NCBI GenBank assembly: GCA_963932465.1
Contig: OZ010793.1
Span: 369,610,459-369,674,458, forward strand
Length of the DNA: 64,000 bases
Direction of reading: 5' to 3'
Source of the DNA: Maratus speciosus
Lineage: Eukaryota > Arthropoda > Arachnida > Araneae > Salticidae
Below the pieces are notes generated by a model, which was not told the origin of the DNA, did not search any database, and saw only the letters and a program-made list of their open reading frames with translations. Every line of letters starts with the position of its first letter. Within the stretch, counting starts at the first letter, position 1. Below, piece by piece: positions 21,817 to 33,299 of this stretch. Both the position numbers and the translations under genes were made by a program.

Positions 21817-23281
21817 TAGGGTAATTCCGGGATTTATGCCGCACATTTTTTTGAATTTGTGTATAAAGTTCCATGGTGGACATAAAATAAAAAAAATCAT
21901 GCTGTGCTATTTAATGTTAAATATACAACGCGTGTACTGCGACAAAAAAATTCAAAACAAATTATTAATAATCTTTAATAATTTTCTTCTAAAACATTAC
22001 ACTGAGGCGCGTCATCTCTACATTCAGTCTCAGACGCCGCACTTGTGCGGTAGTTATGCCGCGCTTGCAATAAGAACAGAATGAAGTTATAAATAAAAAT
22101 ATTTAAAAAAATATTCATATCTGGACTATAATTATGGATGTTTAACAAAATGAAACTAAATGAGTACAATGAAACGTATTATCAGATTCAAATTAATAAT
22201 TGTTGCCTACTCTCACTATTAAAATTATCGACTTATTTTTTTACATTAAATTTTAATTGTTATTTCAGCAACAACGTAAAATCAATGTTTTAGAAAGGGA
22301 AAATAAAAAAAGTAAAATTGTGTTTACACAATTTATTTGTTAACCCTTTCGGGACCGGTGGCTTTTACACAAATTTTATTCGGTTGGTACCATTTTTTAA
22401 AAAGAAGTTACCTTTACTTAAATAATCATGAAAATGCTCTAATTAAACAAAGCAAATATTGCTTTTCTTTTTTACTGGTGCCAGAAACAAATTTTGTAAG
22501 CTCTTTATGAAGGAGCTTATATGCACCTATGATCCCGAATGGGTTAAGAGATCGACTTCAATCTACAGAAAAAGTGTCGAAAAAGTACAGTCTTTATGTA
22601 GCTACATTTAAACACATGATGCAACGAAACCAATTACACTTCCTCTTTTTTGGAGTAGTTTGCAAAGAACGTCTGCGTTACGCGTAATCCAATTTTCCAT
22701 TATAATCATCTTGACTTGCATCTTTCTTGCGCTTCTTACTTTTTATTTTCCCCTTTTTTTCCTTTGGTTTTAGTACACTTGATAGCATGCCTAACATGGT
22801 TAGTCTGTGCAAAAAGAAAAGGAAAAGTTAATAACACTTAATCATCCCGTACAAAAGAAACTGCGGCATGTATACCGGAATAGCAGTGCGGCATGTATCC
22901 CGTTTTGCATGGTGCAGACGTCGGCCATCACAGTTACCTGCCATCGCTAAGGGGAATGCCGTAATCATACACACAGTACTCTATACAAACGCTACACTTA
23001 GTTTTGACTTCGAAATCATGCATGCATTTAGTAATTAGTGTATGAAAAGTATTTAAACACAACGTGTTTAAAAGTTTGGATAGGGAAATCATGCACTTAG
23101 GTCAAATTAAGGATTGTACTTCTACAAGTAAACATCGAAATGGGATTCACGCTATGCACTGGTTAAAATAATCTCATTTCGCACCTATACTGTGCATTTG
23201 ACGACCATCTATCGATAATTACAAGAAATAGAAGGGTTGCGGCATCTTCCCGTATGCGGCGACTCTCCCGGAATTATCCTA
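21817..23281. mobile_element. TIR element, GGGTAATTCCGGGA ends
   Basis: Left end TAGGGTAATTCCGGGATTTA and right end (inverted) TAGGATAATTCCGGGAGAGT are bounded by TA. GCCGCA/TGCGGC words recur in both ends and inside at about 22027, 22863 and 22885. About 1.46 kb, no transposase. It contains the piggyBac-like MITE at 22340-22547. The minus- and plus-strand frames at 21836-22169 are not recognisable proteins. Confidence 0.7.
22340..22547. mobile_element. piggyBac-like MITE with TTAA target
   Basis: TTAACCCTTTCGGGACCGGT at the left and an inverted TTAACCCATTCGGGATCATA at the right form ends of CCC(T/A)TTCGGGA type flanked by TTAA on both sides. A TTAA duplication and CCC start are the piggyBac hallmarks. 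208 bp, non-coding, nested in the element 21817-23281. Confidence 0.7.
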
Positions 23282-23437
23282 TGTATTTTAAATAAAGCCA
23301 TAATTTTCTAAATACGTGATTTAACATAAAATATGTAATATGAACTTTAAAAAGTTTACTGTTTTACTTAAAAGGCGACAAAAATAATAAAAGAGGTGTC
23401 ACAATTTTAAAATATACATTTTATTTAATAACTTCTT

Positions 23438-23472
23438 AGTACTTTCGGGCTTTCCCAAGCCCTTCATCAGAG
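23438..23472 (-). other. Hammerhead-like core, copy 1
   Basis: Minus strand: CTGATGA, one A, a stem GGGCTT/AAGCCC with loop GGGA, then GAAA. These are two conserved boxes of the hammerhead ribozyme with stem II. The extra A and the lack of an obvious stem III plus cleavage site keep this tentative. Confidence 0.3.
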
Positions 23473-23841
23473 AATATTATAATAATTAACTGCTGTTTAT
23501 TTATACAAATACGTCACTTTGTTTTGAAAATGTGTAGCTGGACAGTCGAAGTAGCAGTGTCTCAAATTAAATTTGCGTCGAAGAAATATTTAACTGCCGT
23601 ACCACAAACTTTAATACGTCACTTTTCAGAATTTATTTTCAGGATATTGAATCATAGATTACAAATTATAGTTATTTAGAAAAAAAATGTAAAATGACCA
23701 AAGAGATAATCTATAAATAAATATTAGCAATTATAAAACTAGAAAAACTGTTTAAAAATTGTCAACTATATTAACAACCTCTCATTTTCAAAAAGAAGTG
23801 ACGTATTTGTATAAAAAACAGCAATTAGTTATTATAATATT

Positions 23842-23876
23842 CTCTGATGAAGGGCTTGGAAAAACCCGAAAGTACT
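23842..23876 (+). other. Hammerhead-like core, copy 2
   Basis: Plus strand copy of the same motif; stem II has one mismatch (GGGCTT against AAACCC). The boxes CTGATGA and GAAA are unchanged. Confidence 0.3.
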
Positions 23877-23986
23877 ACGAAGTTTTAAAATAAAATGTGT
23901 ATTTTTAAACTGTAACATCTCTTTTATTGTTTTAGTCACCTTGTAAAACAGTGAACTTTTTAAAGTTCATATTACATATTTTATAT

Positions 23987-24606
23987 TTGAATCAAGGTGA
24001 AATATTGCGTTTCATGAATTTACATGATTTAACTTTAATTAAAAGATATTTTGCAGGTATTATGACAAAATAGAAAAAAGTAAAGAGTTCTCCATATAAC
24101 ATTCTATGGCTGCTCTATTTACAAGCATTCTGTTTCGAACAACCAAAACTACTGATTCTATTTGTCCTCCACAGTATGGAACCACAGCTTTAATTTCTTC
24201 TAGAGTTTTTTGCAAATAGTGACATAGGATATATGTGTAATATAGCTTTGGTAATGATAATATACGATGAAAATGTGTTTCTTAATAAGATCAGGCCTTA
24301 CACTGTCTGGCCTTAATTAGGCCTTATCTGTTTCTAATATATTTTACTTTAAAAAACAAACAGAATTAAAAATACACATTATTGCTACATGCTAAAATTT
24401 CATTAAATTATCACGAACATCATGCAAAGATTGTAAAATTCAATCAGTAATTTAGCCCTGATTTCAAATGAAAGTTTACTTACTATTTTTAACAACGGCG
24501 TATCAAAAGATTCAGTGGTTCAAAAATGACGAAGCCGGTATCGGTTGTCGTTGAAATATCCGTATATGTCAAGAACGTATATACAGAGCATGGCCTTTTT
24601 TGGTAA
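23987..24606. other. AT-rich, no gene
   Basis: Nothing recognised. Confidence 0.35.
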
Positions 24607-24624
24607 AATTACCTTATATATATA

Positions 24625-24661
<37 letters not shown>

Positions 24662-24682
24662 ATATATATATATATATATATA
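24607..24682. repeat. TA microsatellite
   Basis: Alternating TA with a few TATAAT interruptions. It continues at 25516-25542 on the other side of the MITE, so the MITE entered this tract. Confidence 0.9.
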
Positions 24683-25518
24683 TACAGTAGGACCTCGGTA
24701 TCCCGACACCCGGTTTTCAAGTCACACCGCTTATCACGTCAGTTTTTCAAAGTCCCGATTTTCTGTATATAATTTTAATGTAAATAAACTCCGGATTTTA
24801 CGACGTTGAATAATTTTCAACTCCGGATATCCCGACGGTTTAAGAAAATTGTTCATTTTTCATAATCCATCTTATAAGCACGGAAATTAAGCGGTAAGAA
24901 ATGTCTTAGCCAAATTTTCACAAAAGTATCTAAAATACCAACTGAGATAAATGAGAAATTTAGTTCAATCCTTTATCTGAATAAATAAACCCACACACTA
25001 TGAACGACTTAAGCTCCGGATAGACGTATCAGTCTACTCGCGGTCTTTTTGTTCTGGTCAGGCGATGCTTTCTTGTGGTTGCACGGCATTTTCCATCCGA
25101 CTATAACCGTAGCATTGCATTGCACTAAAGCGATCAGAAATTATCTAACATCCATTTCTGAAACAATGAATATTGATTACAATTCATTGTATAATATTGA
25201 AAAAAATTGTAGGAAGCACATCTAGGGATAAGCAAACCTTAATTCATCAATATTTCATGTAACAATAAAAAAAAACAAGTCATCAAAAATCTGATTTTTA
25301 TTATTTTCAATTTTGTTTTTGTATCTTTTTTGTTTAATAATGATGTTTTATTGCTTAAAACTGCGAGAAGAGTTATGAATTTAAAATTGTCTTAAATGAA
25401 TTAAAAATGCAGCTTTTTATAAACCTATTTTTCTCCAACTCCGGTTACCGCGACACTCCGCTTATGACGACACTTTTTTCTGGTCATTAGAATGTCGGGA
25501 TAACGAGGTTCGACTGTA
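24683..25518. mobile_element. Tigger/pogo-like MITE
   Basis: Left end TACAGTAGGACCTCGGTATC-CCGACA, right end inverted TACAGTCGAACCTCGTTATC-CCGACA. The CAGT(A/C)GxACCTCG(G/T)TATCC pattern and TA target are typical of pogo/Tigger. Inner CCGGATATCCCGAC-like words echo the ends. 836 bp, no transposase. Confidence 0.8.
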
Positions 25519-25542
25519 TATATATATATATATATATATATT

Positions 25543-28444
25543 GTGAATCAAGAAGGAAATGGGGTTATATAGTTCTGCAGCGTCTGATATGCAATCTGCC
25601 CTGGTCTTAAAACCGAAGCATGCATATATCCCTTGTCTATGCTATTTAACTAAATTTTGAGAAGCCTGCAAAACTTTGGGAATTTATAAATGTAGCCCTG
25701 GTGCGTGAATGGTTGAAGACCCCTACTTTAAAGCAGTCTACTATGAAATGACATCGCAGTTGAAAAATAATTATAAAGTCTTCCACAGGTAATAAGTCAT
25801 TCTAACATTTATTAGCATTCCACATATGCAAATTCAATATCATAAATTCAGTTGAAACTAATTTCGTGCAATCTTATATTCCTATATTCACTAAAAAGGC
25901 TTCAGATAGCTGTTATGCGTCTTTCTGCATTGCTAAAGGATATCAATCATCACTCTGTGAAACCAATTGTAAATTGAGTCGATTCATTGCGGAATTGTCT
26001 GGGAAATCCTCCTCTCTCATTTATCATCGTCAATGCTATTTAAACCACGGCGTTTAATCAGGTGTCATTTCGTATTAGTAATCGAATTGATCTCTAACCA
26101 AGAATATAAAATTTGATTTAACTCTCACTTTCTTACAATGCAATTCAAGTTAAAGATATTTTGATTTTTATTATCATTTTCATGGTAGTACGAAGATTAT
26201 GTGCTTGACATTAATAAACGAAAATAATTTAACTTTTTGAAAATAGCTTGATTCTACATTTATTTACATAAAATGAGATTAAAGCACAATTTATTCTAGA
26301 AAGCTATTCAATACAAAATAATTCATTTGAAAAATAGAATGTTTTATAAGAGTGTAAGAATGGATGTGTACGAATAAAAAAACACCTGTACTTAGGATAT
26401 GGAAAAAAAGCTGAGAAATTCTTTTTTTAAATGTTACCCTAACATGTATATGTTAGTTGCCATCAAAATTCGAAATCCGTTAATACCCGATTTGAAGATT
26501 TAAAACTAGTTTTAACTATACCTCTTAGTCTAAACTAATTTTAATCTGTCATAATTAGTTTTAACTAACTTTTCAGTAAGAACTAGTATTAACTATTCAA
26601 AGCCAGTTTTTATTAATCTTCCTTAGTAAAAACTAATTGCAAATAAATTTTTTTAGTTAAAATAGAACTAATTAGGCGTGATAAAGTATTTTCAATTACT
26701 GACGGTTTTTACTAGATAAAACTAGTTCTAGCTAATATGTGTGTTGCTGTAAAAACCTGAAATTAGTTAAATCCCAGATACATAAGGTAGAACTAGAATT
26801 AACAGGCCTTATTATTCCGAAACATCAATTGAGGCCCACTGTTGAAACAGAAAAGTTTTGGGGTTCTATCTGTTAGTCTGTTTGTTTGTCTGTTCCGCGA
26901 TTACTACTACAAAAACATCCGATTAGCTTGTACTTAGATAGGCATGTTGGTGAAGTATCCGGATTTAGCTGTATAGTTTTTGATTAAATTTGGTTCATTT
27001 GTTCGGTAAATATAGAAAGTTTTCTTTCTATCTTTTGTATAGATTATCTTTTGCATGGATTTTGTTATCTTTTGTATGGAAATTCAGGCGATTTTCAAAT
27101 TTTACCATTCATTGAAAAGATAATGGAGCATTTGGATAATTAAAATAGACATATCTGGAGACTTTAAAGCCTATTGGTTAATCATTCATAATCTTGTTCA
27201 CTGTGAACTACATATTTTAGTAATTAGAAATTAAACGTTTTTAATATAAATTTTGATAAATGAAATTTGAAATTAGAGTTCAGATAATCCGTTTAATAAG
27301 CTATGTAATTACGAAAAAAATTTCAGATCTGATTATTAAATGGATTGGACAAAATTAAAAGAGCTAAAGAATTTTATTTTATTTATTTTATTTTACTACT
27401 ACTACTACTAATAATAATAATAAAAATTTGTACAAAAATTTTGTTAATGATAGTTTTTTCAAACACGTTTTTTACAAAGACAGCAGTTACACAAGATATG
27501 GCATAATAAATTTGATGTGCAATGATAATTGCTTTTTGTGTAATTATGGCTTAATTTTGAAATCGGTTGCTGTCTCTTTTGTTCAATTACTCTGCGATTC
27601 TCGCAAGATTATATGACGTTTAACTTACTACAATTAACATTAAAACAATATGTATATTATATGATTGACTGAGCAGTATCTTAAAACGAAATCTTTTAAG
27701 CTTCTAAAGCCTATGAAATTCTTGCTCACTCAATTATAAAGATTACACCAAAATATTCTGAAGGATTACCATTATTTCGTAGATAGATCCAAAAATTCTA
27801 CTTAATTGCATGACCATTAAGTAACGATACTAATAGAACATTAAAGTACAAAAAGGAATAAAATATTCTTGAAAACAATTTAAAAATAATATCGATAAAT
27901 GAATTATAAATTAGTGATAAATTAAAATACTGTGTTGCTCTTTTGTAATAATCTATTGTGTAACAACTGTATTATTAATAAGTTAAATGTATAACATATT
28001 TATTTTAGGAGCTCTGTATACTTAAAATAAGGGATACATTTGATGAAAGTAAGTATCTGCTTGCATTATGTGATGATAGAAAAAACAAGGAGGAAAAAAC
28101 ATGTACCAGACATAGAATATGAAACACTTTCCAACTCTAACAGAAAATGTATTTTTTTTTTAAGTTAATTTTTTTAATGCAATGAAATTGTTCAAAGTCC
28201 GTCCTGTAAATAAAATAACTCCTTTGAAATATAGAATTTAATATAAAATAATTCCTTTGAAATATAGAATTTAATATAAAATAATTCTTTTGAAATATAG
28301 AATGTTTTATAAGAATGTGTATGTTTGAATACGGAAAATCCCGGTACTCAGAGATGCTGAGATTTTTTTTTTTTCATTTTAATGTTACATGTATATGTAA
28401 TCGTGTATATGTAAATATGTATATGTAAATATTTTTTACAGAGT
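25543..28444. other. Long AT-rich stretch without a recognised gene
   Basis: Direct repeats: a segment around 26290-26460 (ATAGAATGTTTTATAAGA, CTGAGAAATT, ATGTTACCCT..ATGTATATGT) recurs at 28215-28400, where a 36-bp unit (CCTTTGAAATATAGAATTTA and following) is repeated in tandem. A region of paired GTTTTAACTA/TAGTTAAAAC words lies at 26500-26760. A trinucleotide tract (ACT/AAT) is at about 27393-27423. The 63-codon frame at 25866-26057 and the 62-codon frame at 27428-27616 were not identified. Confidence 0.45.
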
Positions 28445-28785
28445 ATGCAAGCATTACGAAAATATGTTGTTTGGCCGGAAAATCTCACATTTGAAGATTA
28501 TGTTGACGTTGATGATAAGTTTAAAACTGAGAAAACATTTTCAGAAGCTGATTTAATCTGTAGCATTCTCAATCCTGATTGGACATTCCAAATAATTCTT
28601 CCGACGAGGAAATTGACGATGTTCCATATGTACCTCCTGCATAAAAAAGCAGAGGATGCCATCAAGTTGTATGGAACATTTTTGGAAGGGAAGGAAATTC
28701 TAACGACTACTTTTAGATGATCAATGACCTTAAAAGCAGTATCCTGGAAGTTTCCAGCCGCCATTTAAAGCAAAAAAGTATAACA
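28445..28785 (+). pseudogene. Tigger/pogo-like transposase, C-terminal end
   Basis: The plus strand reads RKYVVWPENLTFEDYVDVDD, TEKTFSEADLICSIL, then in a shifted frame NNSSDEEIDDVPYVPP, then KKAEDAIKLYGTFLEGKE in the first frame and finally MINDLKSSILEVSSRHLKQK. The sequence D-x-Y-V-x-x-D..L/FS-x-x-D/EI, acidic patch, PP, and A-x-x-A-I/L-x-x-L-x-x-FLE matches the tail that follows the DDE domain in Tigger/JRK-like transposases. At least two frameshifts and two stops break it. The DDE catalytic core and CENP-B-like DNA-binding domain are missing. A Tigger-like end lies downstream at 29048-29090. Confidence 0.6.
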
Positions 28786-29047
28786 TGTTTATTTTAAAAA
28801 TGTTAATTAAGTAGTCTAAGTCATTTTTTTTATTTTGTAAAATGTTTAAATTCTTATACAATTATTCCATAATTTTTAACCATTTTTAAATCTAAAAATT
28901 TAGACTAAATACTACAAATATATATTTTTAATTGTATAAATCAGTAGTTTTTACTACATTTGAATGCCAGATATTTTTAAAGAGAATTAAAACCAACTAA
29001 TGTTAGCAACATTTGATTAAACGACCATTCAATTTAAAGTCCTATTT

Positions 29048-29090
29048 GACGAGGTCCCATAAACACCGTTAAATCGCGAGTCTACGGTAT
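29048..29090. repeat. Tigger-like right terminus
   Basis: Inverted, the sequence reads TACCGTAGACTCGCGATTTA then ACGGTG. A C-x-GTAGACTC-x-CG-x-TTTAACGG end is typical of Tigger elements. It probably is the right end of the element that held the transposase relic at 28445-28785. The left end was not found. Confidence 0.45.
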
Positions 29091-29141
29091 TAATAAGTTA
29101 AAATGTATAAAATATTTATTTTAAGACCTTTGTATACTTAA
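29091..29141. repeat. Direct repeat of 27974-28010
   Basis: TTAATAAGTTAAAATGTATA and the following TTTATTTTA..TTTGTATACTTAAA repeat the sequence at 27974-28020. The two copies flank the Tigger relic. Confidence 0.6.
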
Positions 29142-29719
29142 ACAAATTGGAAATTGCCTGCCAAACGTGGCAAATGAGTTGCGTTCGTACTATAACTAGT
29201 TTTATAAATATTTTTTGCACCGCATATTGTACTGAATGTATATTTTTTTCACTTCATAAGTGCATAGTCTGTAACATCATTAAAATGCACTTGCAATAAT
29301 TTTTTTCCCATTGCCCGTAATGTAACAGAAAACTTCTGACTGTCCCTGTAATTAAACTATACATCCAATTTTCATAAAATTTGAAATGGTTTGACAAAAT
29401 TTTGCAACAATTATATATTTAAAATTTCAGACCATTCGGAAGGCTGTAACATCATTAAAATGTGCTTGTAATAATTTTTTCCCATTGGCCGTAATGTAAC
29501 GGAAAACTTTTGACTGTCCCTGTAATTAAACTATACATCCGATTTTCATAAAATTTGAAATGACTCGACAAAATATTATAACAATTATATATTTAAAATT
29601 TCAGACGATTCGGTTGGGTAGTTTTTCCTCTGTTATATGCGGACGTACAGACAGACAGACGGACGGACTGAACGACGGCTATAGGTGCTACGTATTTATA
29701 TAATTACGAACGTACCTAA
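29142..29719. mobile_element. Repeat insertion, copy 1 of 2 (other at 49118)
   Basis: Left part CCAAACGTGGCAAATGAG and GCGTTCGTACTATAACTAG, right part ATTCGGTTGGGTAGTTTTT, a CAGACAGACAGACGGACGG tract and ATATAATTACGAACGTACCT match the element at 49118-49599 in order. An inner block of about 135 bp (29330-29460) is duplicated at 29460-29600. It interrupts a repeat whose uninterrupted form is at 28015-28090 (TACTTAAAATAAGGGATACA). Confidence 0.65.
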
Positions 29720-31185
29720 GAAAGGGATACATTTGATGAAACGAACTATCTGCTTGTATTATGTGAAGCCCCAAGTACCTGTAAGAAAACTGATGCATCA
29801 GGCAGAGAATATTGAACATTTTTCAACACTAACAGAGTATTATTAAAATATTTCATTTTCTTAACACTTTCGAACAAAGTGGAAAAGCGTTTATGAATTG
29901 GGTTTGTCTATCCGTCTGTCTGTCCACTCTCTAACTCGCGTATATATGCTGGGTTTTCCATGCGATCGGCATATGTTGATGATGTTTACCATGGCATGCT
30001 CGATTTTGAATAGGAAGTGTGTAGCCTTAATAGTTAATTTACAGGGGCACTCAAAATAATTCCGCTACATTAGGGTCAATGAGAAAGAAATCGTTTTCAG
30101 TGTATTTTAATGACATTAAGCTATTTCACATGTATTGAAATTGATATAAATTACCGAATTTTACTGTAAGATGATTACTATAGCATAGGGCATTCATAGC
30201 ATTTATCATTCATTTACAGGGATGCACAAAAGAAATCGTTTACAGTACTGTCTGAGCAATAATTGCTAGAAGTGCATTCTCAACTTCGGTATGCGTTTTC
30301 AAAATTTAACAAATTTTTTGCATGTTACTCAATCGTATAAATTCTATATCCCGTACACAGGGCTGCAGAATTCATGTACCATTCTCCTTAATAGCGGGAA
30401 TTGCTGAAGATGAAATTTCTACTGAGGTATATATTTCCTAACTGAACTAAATTTTTGTGTGCATGTAGTTTATGGATGCAAATCTATATATCATATACAG
30501 ATCTGCTCAAAGAAATCAGATAATTTTCCGACTGTGAATAGTAACTGTTGAAACAGAGTTTTCAAATGCGTTATGCGTTTCCAAATGGTATAATTAGACA
30601 TCCTATTTCAACTTCTTACACGGTGAAGTTTTATTACATTATTCTGAATGTGTTGGAAAGTGTTTCATAATTTTTCTTTCTTGTTGTACAATGAAATTGA
30701 TCATAGTCCACCCTGCAACCTACTTCTTTTGTGCGTAAATGAAGATAAATGCTACGCACTGCTTTATAGAAAGCATTTTGTAAAACACTTCAATGATCCT
30801 TTTTTAACACTTTTCAACAAAGATGAAAAGTGTTTATGAATTCGGTTATCTGTCTATCTGCTGTTTGTCTGTCCGCCCTCTAACTCGTATAAATATAGTC
30901 CGATTACCATAAAATGCATAGGTATTATTGGGTATCACTATGGCATGTTCGGTATTGAAACTGAAGAGTGTAGCATCAACAGTTCATTTATAGGGACACT
31001 CAAAAGAATTCTATTACATTACGGTCTATGAGAAAAAATCGTTTGCAGTATATTTCACCGATATTACACTATATTAAACATACTGAAATTGATATATATC
31101 ACTGAGGTGAACTACACTTCGCTTACTGTAGAATAGGTTACCCATAGAATTTATTGTTTATTTACAGGGGACGCACAAAAGAATT

Positions 31186-31491
31186 TGGCTAGAGAAGAAA
31201 TTGAACAACTAGAAAACAGGAATTCTGCTTTTTCAGAACTTGGTGTCGTCCCCGATGAAAAAAAAAGTATATGTATATAAATATAGATAATACAAAACAT
31301 ATTTCAATTTTTAGACTTAAAACACAGCCTTTTCTTTTATATAAAATAACGTCATTCGCATCCTCTCAAGAATTCCTTATTTACGATCCAGTCTTAAACA
31401 ACATCTGCAGTAAAATATTTATAGGACGTCACTATCGCTGAATAATACACAAATAATAATAAAAAAAACAGATGTCACTCAAGAAACTCGA

Positions 31492-31526
<35 letters not shown>

Positions 31527-31935
31527 GGCTATGTAATATTTATATGCTTTTATTTGTTTCTAATGTAATATAGATACTTGAATTAAATAAATTTATAACA
31601 GCTCCACGTTTAATCCGAAATCATTCTTTTATATATTTTTTCAAAATAGCAGGTATTTTAATTTTTTTTTTCAGTTGTTATGGGGAAAAGGGCAACAAAA
31701 GGTATAATTACTATTTTCCAACTATTTTTTCTATACTTTCTACAGAAATGGAATACTTGTGTTGCCAAAATTAAACAAATGGCACTAAAAACTACAAAAA
31801 AAATTAATATCTCAAAAAAAAAAAAAAAAAAAAAAAGATATGCAGTTTTCAAACAAATTGCATTAAAAAGTACTTTTTTTCCCCTAATACAACGGTATAA
31901 AAGTTTAAAATGTGCGATTCTTAGAAGTTAAAAAA
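31186..31935 (+). repeat. Repeat family B, copy 1
   Basis: The order of GGAATTCTGCTTTTTCAGAA, TTAAAACACAGCCTTTTCTTT, GTCATT, a TGTTGCCAAAATTAAACAAA segment, AAAAAGTACTTTTTTTCCC and AAATGTGCGAT is mirrored on the other strand at 42890-43645. A poly-A tract at 31493-31524 and another near 31808-31831 have expanded inside. The 83-codon frame at 31680-31931 is part of the repeat. Confidence 0.6.
31493..31524. repeat. Poly-A tract
   Basis: A run of about 32 A residues. Confidence 0.95.
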
Positions 31936-33000
31936 TTTTCAGTAGAGCATTTAACAATACAATGATATATCTGCTTTGTTTGACGGCTGGTTTATACAAC
32001 GGAACGTTATTTTTTGGAGACGACATTATAAATACTGGGAAAAAGAAATAGCATATCGGGCTCTAATAATTCAACTATTGAAGCCTATGAACAATAATTG
32101 CTGGAAGTGCGTTTTCAGTTGTGGTACGATTATTTAAATTAAACTATTTTTTTTAATTACTTAGAGTGTATAAATTTTTCATATCATACACAGGGCTGCA
32201 CAAAAGTTACATACACAGGGCTGCACTCAAGCACATTTCCGTTTATTCAAGGAAATCACTGAATGGAAATTTTGAACTGTGCTATTCGTTTAACTGAACT
32301 AACTTTTAGAATACTATGTATATACATACAAATCTATGGATCATACACAAGGCTGCACACACACACAAAAAAAAAATGGATATTTTTCCGACTGTTGATG
32401 TTATTAGCAGAAATTGCGTTTTTAAATGCGTTATGCGTTTTTCAAGTTTTTTATTTACACATCATCTTTCACCTTAATAAACTGTGAAGTTTTGTTACAG
32501 TATTAAGATTATGTTAAAAGTGTTTCATAATCTATGCTATGTGCATGAATTTTCGCTCTTGTTAGTTTCTTTATGTTTGAAATATCATAACATCATTAAA
32601 ATGCATAGCGAAGAATTTTCCCCATTACATCCTAAAGCAATGGATATTTTTTTCGCGTCGCTGTAAACATTCTATAAATGTTACTTATTCTATACTCATA
32701 AGAAAGTTTTTTTTCGCCCACCTCAATCTAGAATATATTAATTTCATCATATTTGAAGTATTTTAGCATTATTATAATGAATCGGAACCGATTTTTCCTC
32801 ATATACCATAATGTAGCGGAGTATATTTGTGTATCGTTGTAAACGAGTTATTAATGCTACACATTTCATTTTCAGTACCATTCATTCAATAGTAAGCTTA
32901 AGTAACATATAAAGATTTCATGGCAATCCGAGTATATTTACGAGAGTTAGAGCACGGAAAGACAGACATGAATTTATATAAACACTTTTCAACTATGTTT

Positions 33001-33299
33001 GAAAGTGTTAAAAATGAGTTGAAGCTCACATTTTTTTTTACTAAATAACTTCTTATACATCTTTAAATGAATTGCCTTAATATATCTTTAAGGTACATAA
33101 AAAGATAAATTATAATGGATTAGTATTGAATAATTTACGAGGAAAAATCAGTATGTAGGTCACAAGCCGATATGAGAGGTCGGAAATTATTAATAAATTG
33201 TTTCCAAATATGCCAATAGGTGATAGCACTGTACAACTGTAAGATGTCAATTTCGAATTTATGAGACAACAGTTGTGCAAGAGGAGCAGGGAGAGGGAC
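33001..33299. other. No separate feature
   Basis: AT-rich lead-in to the mariner relic; its last 60 bases may be decayed transposase. Confidence 0.3.

Larger units (their letters stand above)
23325..23986. repeat. Inverted pair with ribozyme-like motif
   Basis: Arms 23325-23532 and 23782-23986 are long imperfect reverse complements, from GTAATATGAACTTTAAAAAG at the outside to ACAAATACGTCACTT at the inside, with a 250-bp centre. The centre repeats a segment seen at 19030-19090. Each arm carries a CTGATGA..GAAA block (23438-23472 minus, 23842-23876 plus). The sequence style resembles the ends of Penelope-like elements, but no reverse transcriptase is present. Confidence 0.6.
29720..33000. repeat. 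Mosaic of duplicated repeat blocks
   Basis: The block 29860-30240 recurs at about 30805-31190 (AAAAGTGTTTATGAATTCGG, CTGTCTGTCCGCCCTCTAAC, GGCATG(C/T)TCG, TTACAGGGG-CxCACAAAAGAA), a spacing near 950 bp. Within it, a word ACACAGGGCTGCACAAAAG or variant recurs at about 130-190-bp intervals (30040, 30220, 30355, 30497, 30990, 31160, 32195, 32215, 32340). A hairpin word AACACTTTTCAAC..GAAAAGTGTT is at 30806, with versions at 29860 and 32983. No coding sequence. It reads as a multiply rearranged tandem-repeat element. Confidence 0.6.

Noticed and set aside
23842..23876. A confident hammerhead ribozyme call
   Set aside because: Core boxes fit but stem III and the cleavage site could not be drawn, and there is an extra base beside stem II.
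25866..26057. 63-codon frame with a vague hAT-like look (ASFCIAKG)
   Set aside because: The resemblance is only a few residues and no neighbouring hAT domain or TIR was found.
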